Source: Caulochytrium protostelioides (lineage: Eukaryota; Chytridiomycota; Caulochytriomycetes; Caulochytriales; Caulochytriaceae). From it: a stretch of 23,989 bases of DNA. The stretch spans positions 1 to 23,989 of the forward strand of contig ML014350.1 in NCBI GenBank assembly GCA_003615045.1, in the 5' to 3' direction. Of this stretch, positions 19,116 to 23,989 are shown piece after piece (within the stretch, counting starts at the first letter, position 1; every line of letters begins with the position of its first letter). Made by a program: the position numbers and the translations under genes. The notes beneath the pieces are model-generated. The model was not told the origin of the DNA and searched no databases. It was given only the letters and a program-made list of their open reading frames with translations.

Positions 19116-19886
19116 CGTCGGCGCTCCGCGTCTCGGCTCGGATGGGTCAGGGGGTCAAGGATCGCGCGAGACGGCGCGAGCGGGACGAGCGAAGGCTGAA
19201 GATGGCAAGACCAGGAAGAGGGTTGTCGGGCCCAAGAAAAGACTACGACTAGAACCACACGTCGCTGCTGCTGCGTGGTGGTCGTCGTGATCGTGAGTGG
19301 GGGGAGACGGCACTCGCATCAGCGCGTGCACTCAAGGGCACGTGGCGCGTCGTCCTTGCTGCCGTCCTCGCTGCCGTTACCGCCGCGCATCCGAAAGCAC
19401 GCGTCATTGTGTAGACGATCGTCGCCGTGGCCCGCGGTGGCCTGGTCGACGCGAGGCAGACGTCGAACCGGGGAAGCACGTGCCAGGATCAGTGACGGCG
19501 GATGCGGCGGCGGTCGCGGCCGCGAGAATGAGCGATGGCGGCCCATCGGGGGCGCAGCCCATCGACGGGGCGGCGGCCGCCTGCGCCTTCGGGAGGCTGG
19601 CCATCCATCGAACCCAGCCGAATCTGGCGCAGACAGCGCAGTCGCAATCATTAAATGCAGGGTGGATGGGAATGGTGCCGCATATGTGAGGTGCCGTCCA
19701 CAGGTTAACCAAGCACAGCGCCACGCGCACGACATTCTGACCGGCCTCATGAACCGCATTTAGTGGATGTGGCTGCTGATGAGTAAGTTCGGTGTTCCAA
19801 TGGAGACCCGCATGATGCTCATCACGAAATGCTGATGATACGTGCTCGTCTTTGACATGGGTACTGATCGTCTTCTAAGATACTGA

Positions 19887-20015
19887 CTCTTAATCCTGGT
19901 CTCGACTTGCTTGCATGGGTGCCAATCGTCTTGCAGCAAGGATGCCGAGAACGACACGAGTCACTCCAACGCCTTGCCGCAGATTTTCGTCGACGGCCAA
20001 TTGGTGGTGTTCTGA
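19887..20015 (+). pseudogene. Possible thioredoxin-fold (glutaredoxin/SH3BGR-like) relic
   Basis: A 42-codon frame between two stops reads LILVSTC, then KDAEND, then ALPQIFVDGQLVVF. The PQIFVDG string matches the conserved cis-proline strand of glutaredoxin and SH3BGR-like proteins. There is no start codon, the spacing from the first strand to the cis-Pro is far too short for a complete domain, and the family's glycine-rich end is absent. It could be a decayed fragment, an exon of a spliced gene, or chance. Confidence 0.3.
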
Positions 20016-20730
20016 TTGACTTCATGCCGTCCTGTCCCGTATCATGGGTGTTTGAAGATCACGTAGCATATACGACGCCATAACACATGTTGGATTCCTA
20101 GGTTTTGGTTTGATATCTTTTCAAGTCTGCCACTAGTTTATGAAACAACTGGAGGATGTTAACGGCGAGGTCCCACAGCTGCCGGGTCTGGCGGAAAAAG
20201 CAGCCGCATAAACCACAACGATTCAGACGCGTCACCACTGAGCAGTACACAAGTCGCCCCGGCTCGGTTTGGATCGATGCCCCGTTATGTGGTGGGATGA
20301 ATGATACACGATAAGAAGCTCGATGGACGCGAGCCCCAAGGGATGCGCGTGAATGATGCCCTGCCAATGCAGACCGCTCGTGGAACCCTTACTAGAACCC
20401 AATATGGTTCATCTATACATCGATTGTAGGGGTGGCGTCGATAGCCTGAGACCGTTCAACATTTTAGTCGCCGGTATGCAACCGACGCACCGGCGCAACA
20501 CTGCTCGCCGCAAGGCTCAACTCAAATCGCAGCTGCCGACAGAACCCCGAGTCGAGAGGATTCGATGGTGTTTTCTTACGGTGGCGTTCATGTTAGGTTT
20601 CAAGGGTGAGCCTCTATGTTCTATAATTCGAATTGTGGAAGAAGGAGCGCGATCGGTGCAGGCCCCGGTTGGCTGCTAGGTTCGATGCGAGGTGAGGGGC
20701 ACCACATGCACCCCGGGGCCCCCCGTCCCC

Positions 20731-20735
20731 ATTGG
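20731..20735 (-). promoter_or_regulatory. Inverted CCAAT box candidate
   Basis: ATTGG lies 121 bp upstream of the TATA box of the sHsp gene. It is a five-base match only, so it is weak evidence. Confidence 0.25.
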
Positions 20736-20855
20736 ACTCGATCCCGTTCGGTCACTTTCCGTGTGGAAGGAGATCGTGCGCCGCAGACCCGTTCGCGCTT
20801 CTACGTGTGATCGAGGCGCCGATCATGGTATGGGTATGCAGTGGATGCGCTCAAG

Positions 20856-20863
20856 TATAAAAG
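20856..20863 (+). promoter_or_regulatory. TATA box of the small heat shock gene
   Basis: TATAAAAG lies 217 bp before the start codon at 21073, a strong consensus match. TATA boxes are typical of stress-inducible genes. I found no perfect heat shock element (alternating GAA/TTC at 5-bp steps) immediately upstream. Confidence 0.65.
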
Positions 20864-21072
20864 CCAAGCGACCTGGCTGCCGGATGGCCAACCAGCTGTA
20901 TGCAACGACAAAACTGGACACTCATCACCACCACCAACACTGCTATCACCACTACTTGCTCTTTCACCAACGCACTATACAGCGCTCTCAACGACCAGCG
21001 TCGACCTTGCTCTGCAACACACGCTCGCTTCGCTTTCCACAGCAAGTTCTATCATAAATAAGCGTTGCCGCC

Positions 21073-21642
21073 ATGTTCTACAACGCCATGATGCCCTTCA
21101 ACCTTCTCGACGCCATGCTTTCGGCGTCGCAGGAGCACTCCCACCAGCAGCAGCTGACCAAGTCGGCACGCTCGAACAGCCGCAACAACAAGCCAGAACA
21201 CCGCCGTCTGGCCGACCCGCCGGCAGTCGACGTCACCGAGACCAACGAGCAGGTCACACTGGTCCTTAACCTGCCCGGCCTGACACGCGACCAGGTGGCT
21301 ATCGACTTTGACGCAGCCCGTAACCACCTCAACGTGGGCTATGCTGGTTCTTCTGACGCCTCGGCCAAGAACGACAACGAGGAGGTCGACGACATCGAGG
21401 AAGACGGCAAGCCCTCGGAGAGGGCCATCTCGACCGACAATAAAGATAACGCCGTCGAGTCTAAGACGTCGTGGACGCGGCTGTACCGCGAACGCCCCGA
21501 CTACACTGGTTTCTCGCGCTCGTTTGCCTTCCAGGATCCGATGGACGTTGAGAAGGCGAGTGCATCGATGGTATACGGTGTCCTGACGCTGACGATCCCG
21601 AAGTTAGTGGGCAAGAAGCCGGCGCGCATCACCATCTGCTGA
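21073..21642 (+). CDS. Small heat shock protein (alpha-crystallin family, intact copy)
   Basis: An ATP-independent chaperone that holds unfolding proteins during stress. The 189-residue product starts at an ATG in a good context (GCCGCCATG). A Gln/Asn-rich N-terminal arm (1-48) is followed by the alpha-crystallin domain (about 50-180): VDVTETNEQVTLVLNLPGLTRDQVAIDF, then FSRSFAFQDPMDVEKASASM and the diagnostic GVLTLTIPK (169-177). The extreme C-terminus holds the I-x-I type motif (ITI, 186-188) used for oligomer assembly. About 40 acidic/polar residues (93-132) are inserted between the two halves of the domain, in the loop region where fungal sHsps often carry insertions. A TATA box lies upstream and a Pumilio-type element downstream. 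A broken paralogue follows 415 bp after the stop. Confidence 0.93.
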   Translation: MFYNAMMPFNLLDAMLSASQEHSHQQQLTKSARSNSRNNKPEHRRLADPPAVDVTETNEQVTLVLNLPGLTRDQVAIDFDAARNHLNVGYAGSSDASAKNDNEEVDDIEEDGKPSERAISTDNKDNAVESKTSWTRLYRERPDYTGFSRSFAFQDPMDVEKASASMVYGVLTLTIPKLVGKKPARITIC

Positions 21643-21719
21643 AACTGGAGAATAATAACGCCAATCAGTGCATAGGTCACCCCTTTTCTCTCTGGCTGAT
21701 CACTCTCCCAGTCTTTTCA

Positions 21720-21727
21720 TGTACATA
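21720..21727 (+). promoter_or_regulatory. Pumilio/Puf3-type element in sHsp 3' UTR
   Basis: TGTACATA fits the PUF-protein consensus UGUANAUA and lies 78 bases after the sHsp stop codon. The second sHsp copy has the same octamer 80 bases after its stop, which suggests it was retained from the common ancestor. Confidence 0.45.
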
Positions 21728-22056
21728 TTTTAATTTAATAGCTTCACTTATTGGGATCGGTACAACTGACTTGAGCGTATGCTAGAATTTCGGAAGTCTC
21801 CATGCATGTGAATTTCTTTATGCAGGCAAATTCTTGTACAAGAACCAGGCTGAGCTCCGAAAAGTCGGGGCTGATTGCCTCGGACGTCTCGAGCTTTTAG
21901 AGGGCACGGTTAGGCAATTGTGAAGTTACATCTCCAGAAGCACAGAACTTGCGTCAGGATCAAATCGTGGAACATGGAAAGCAATGGACTGAAATCGAAA
22001 GCTCGATTTGCTCGATTTGCTCGTTTGCCCGGTCGTCCTGCCAACCCAGCAGGCGT

Positions 22057-22531
22057 CGCCGAAGCAACGCTAGCAAACCTTCGCATCTGCGCCAGGCCGA
22101 TCAGCCAGTAGTCGATGTGACTGAGACCGAGCAGCAAGTTTCGATGGCCATGACAATTGCCAGGACTGACGCGGGATCAGATCACGATCAACTTTGACTC
22201 GGCCAAGAACCAGCTCACCGTCGGCTACGCGCAACAAGACGAGCGCACGACCGCCAGCAGCAAAGAGGACAATGAGTACAACCACATTGAGGAAGATGAC
22301 GCCATGGCTGACGGGTCCGAGCAGGCCGAACAGGCCAACGTAGCTAAGCCCACGACGACATGGACGCGTCTGTACCACGAGCGTCCCGACGATACCGGCT
22401 TTTCGCGCACGTTTGCCTTCCAAGGACCCATGGACGTTGAAAAGGCCAGTGCGTCGATGGACAACGGCGTACTGACATTGACCATTCCGAAACTGGTCCA
22501 GAAGACCACGGTGCGCATCACTGTTCGCTAA
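22057..22531 (+). pseudogene. Second small heat shock protein copy, frameshifted
   Basis: This is a tandem paralogue of the gene at 21073. The upstream frame reads RRSNASKPSHLRQADQPVVDVTETEQQV, matching the N-terminal side of the intact copy; the downstream frame reads PGLTRDQITINF onwards to GVLTLTIPKLVQK and ITVR. The two frames are joined by what looks like one extra base near 22156. No equivalent of the first 30 residues of the intact protein is found, and no TATA box is evident. The C-terminal half is free of stops and well conserved, so the break may be recent. A short product from a non-ATG or internal start, or an assembly error, cannot be excluded. Part of it is duplicated perfectly at the left window edge. 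Confidence 0.85.
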
Positions 22532-22610
22532 ATTGTACGAACATAAAGCCTCCTGCAAAGCCACCTCTTGTATCACCGCCTCTCCCCTTCAGTGCGTTCA
22601 TACCTTTTCG

Positions 22611-22618
22611 TGTACATA
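22611..22618 (+). promoter_or_regulatory. Pumilio-type element after the second sHsp copy
   Basis: The octamer TGTACATA lies 80 bases after the stop of the frameshifted copy, mirroring the site after the intact copy. The flanking bases (cTTTTC before, TTTA after) are also similar, so the 3' UTR was part of the duplication. Confidence 0.4.
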
Positions 22619-22630
22619 GTTTATGACTAA

Positions 22631-22990
22631 TTTAACGCCATCCATCACTCTCTTTACTACTGTCAAGCACTGGTGGTGGCCGTCTATGGCGCCTCCAAGT
22701 TGGCCCCCCCCGGAGGCAAGGGCGAGATCGCTGTTCCAACGGCTCGAGCGTACAAGGCGTGCGCCCAGCGCTTCCTCACTGTTCTGGTCGGCGAGTTCCG
22801 GACGACCCAGATACATGCCCAGATGAATGACATCCTGGCCAAGGTGAAACCCCAGGACCCGAAGAAGGTGTCGATCGCTCCCGCGTCCCGGGCGGGCACC
22901 CCCCCGACCAAACGACGCGGGCCATCGCGCCCTGCTGGACACGAGCATACTCGTTCACCATATATATTCCTCATGTTCTCAAGTTTCTAA
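22631..22990 (+). pseudogene. Fragment resembling Fanzor/TnpB-like transposon protein
   Basis: An open frame between stops at 22628 and 22988 has no ATG at its start. From about 22661 it reads ALVVAVYGASKLAPPGGKGE, then IAVPTARAYKACAQRF, then TVLVGEFRTTQIHAQMNDIL. From memory, a YGxAxF...GxGE...P(T) stretch followed by VxxDEFRTS/T and a zinc ribbon is the C-terminal layout of Fanzor (eukaryotic TnpB) proteins. If so, the aspartate before EFRTT is glycine here and the cysteines of the first zinc knuckle are His/Met, so it is inactive. The sequence after about 22860 loses resemblance. No terminal repeats are seen. Another origin is possible; only a profile search can decide. Confidence 0.4.
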
Positions 22991-23278
22991 AACCCCAGCA
23001 CGCTTCCTTGCGTGGACCCCGCGGTTCATCCTGAAGGCATCGAATCGATGGCTGAAATGCCAAGACCATGTCTGACAGGCGGAAGCGTGGACGTCACCGC
23101 AGCGCCGAAGCCTCTCCGTTGGTCGCTGCAGTCTCCGCGCAGCGTAGCACCAGCACGGCGGCACTCGAATCTGTCCCAGGCAGGGCCGCTCTCACCTTTT
23201 GTCACAACCCGCGCTGGGGTGGGGCACTGACGTAAACCCGCCGAGCTTCCCCGACCATGGCAGCCTCCGACGGGGGCC
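22991..23278. other. No supportable gene
   Basis: Short open stretches in several frames are interrupted by stops. One frame includes a CHNPRW string that could be a degraded zinc-ribbon half from the preceding Fanzor-like fragment, but this is too weak to call. Confidence 0.4.
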
Positions 23279-23989
23279 ATGCTGCCGCGAAACGGTATCT
23301 GCTTCCGCTGGAGGTGGCGCGATGCCGCGTTGTCTAGGAACTGGAAACGGAAGGGGTTCTCACGCGCCATGATTTCACCCTATCAGCGGCCTGTTTTAGA
23401 CACAGCGCTCTGTTTTGCCTTTGGAAGAAGTGGCTCTCTGATATGCCGAGCGGAGATTGGGGGCACCATTTCTCGATGGATTGATATCGGGATACCAGAG
23501 GCGCGTGAAGCCTCGGAGGATGTCGATACGGCCGCGTGTCCGACGGGTCCAGGACTGATTTCACCCCGGTTTGTGATCCACGCGGGACTATGCCGACCCC
23601 CGGTCGGATGCGAAGTATTGCTTGTTGAGGGCCGTCCGGACCGAGTGGCCAGCCGGGGTGACGGCGGCCCTCGCGAATGTCTCGAGTGCGTCTGTTTACC
23701 GATCGATGTCGACAGACCCGGCGCCGCAGACGCAGCAGAGCCCCCTGGCATACCGGGAAACCACGAAATGTGGTCGGACGTCAACGGGCTATCGGACCGG
23801 CGACCCGCGACCAACTACCCGCGACCCGCGAACCCTGAGTCACCTGTAGGTAAGACGCTACGTGGCACCTCATACTTCAAAGCCCGTGAGGACGGGTCCA
23901 CTCAGCATTCGACCGCAGCATTCCTGCTGGTTTCCTGCTTGGTGAACGTTGCTGAGCAGCGATTCAGCGTTGGACTGGGTCCCAATTCC
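23279..23989 (+). CDS. Hypothetical open frame running off the right edge
   Basis: From the ATG at 23279 the frame stays open for 237 codons to the window end; the preceding in-frame stop is at 23228-23230. It starts MLPRNGICFRWRWRDAALSR and includes VIHAGLCRPPVGCEVLLVEG near the middle. It has many Arg, Pro and Cys residues and I recognise no domain. A 143-codon frame on the opposite strand (23383-23814) overlaps it. The length is more than expected by chance at this base composition, yet the surrounding region looks decayed. A GTAAGA at about 23849 could be a splice donor. Confidence 0.25.
   Translation, partial: MLPRNGICFRWRWRDAALSRNWKRKGFSRAMISPYQRPVLDTALCFAFGRSGSLICRAEIGGTISRWIDIGIPEAREASEDVDTAACPTGPGLISPRFVIHAGLCRPPVGCEVLLVEGRPDRVASRGDGGPRECLECVCLPIDVDRPGAADAAEPPGIPGNHEMWSDVNGLSDRRPATNYPRPANPESPVGKTLRGTSYFKAREDGSTQHSTAAFLLVSCLVNVAEQRFSVGLGPNS

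Larger units (their letters stand above)
19116..21072. other. Long intergenic region with AT-richer island
   Basis: No convincing intact gene is visible. From about 19700 to 20700 base composition shifts to roughly balanced GC/AT, unlike the GC-rich sequence to the left. A short frame with a glutaredoxin-like motif lies at 19887-20015. A 108-codon ATG frame at 20353-20679 has no recognisable domain. The right end (20731-21072) contains the promoter of the sHsp gene. Confidence 0.5.

Noticed and set aside
20353-20679. 108-codon ATG frame in the AT-richer island
   Set aside because: No domain, no clear promoter, and the length is within chance expectation for a region of this size.
20600-20860. 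Possible heat shock elements before the sHsp gene
   Set aside because: GAA and TTC triplets are present but not at the 5-bp spacing required for a heat shock element.

Overview
The window looks like nuclear DNA of an early-diverging fungus (chytrid or blastoclad type). Most of it is very GC-rich. The confident genes are eukaryotic, lie on both strands without operon structure, show no obvious introns, and carry long Ala/Pro/Gly/Ser low-complexity inserts around short conserved domains. The gene set (Ubc6-type E2, EMC8/9, VAP, GYF protein, small Hsp) is eukaryotic, and the tandem-repeat secreted Thr/Pro-rich protein suits a fungus. The taxon is inferred from style, not from a marker gene.

Layout. 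1-95: edge of a small heat shock protein (sHsp) copy on the minus strand. 96-2647: no supportable gene, with a pyrimidine-rich leader at its right end. 2648-3625 (+): secreted protein with four 17-residue repeats. 4394-5416 (-): Ubc6/UBE2J2-type tail-anchored E2. 5417-7646: GC-rich gap with triplet and 12-bp repeats. 7647-12512 (+): 1621-residue GYF-domain protein with a candidate eIF4E/4EHP-binding motif. 12829-14298 (-): uncharacterised multipass membrane protein. 14299-16231: no supportable gene. 16232-17479 (+): EMC8/9 subunit. 17553-19115 (-): VAP/Scs2-type tail-anchored protein. 19116-21072: largely non-coding, with an AT-richer island and a possible thioredoxin-fold relic. 21073-21642 (+): intact sHsp. 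22057-22531 (+): frameshifted second sHsp copy. 22631-22990 (+): fragment resembling the C-terminal part of Fanzor/TnpB-like proteins. 23279-end (+): open frame leaving the window.

How the genes relate. Between 4.4 and 19.1 kb, three or four of the five genes point to the endoplasmic reticulum: an ERAD E2, an EMC subunit, a VAP receptor and probably the multipass protein. Two of them (Ubc6, VAP) are tail-anchored, and the EMC inserts some tail-anchored proteins. These genes are arranged as convergent pairs, so shared regulation is not implied. The right end (after about 19.7 kb) differs: lower GC, duplicated or decayed genes, and a 95-bp perfect inverted match to the left edge. It resembles an accessory or rearranging region.

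The most interesting items are that 95-bp inverted duplication, the Fanzor-like fragment, the GYF protein with altered signature residues plus a 4E-binding motif, and Pumilio-type elements kept at the same distance after both sHsp copies. No wholly new system could be demonstrated from sequence alone.
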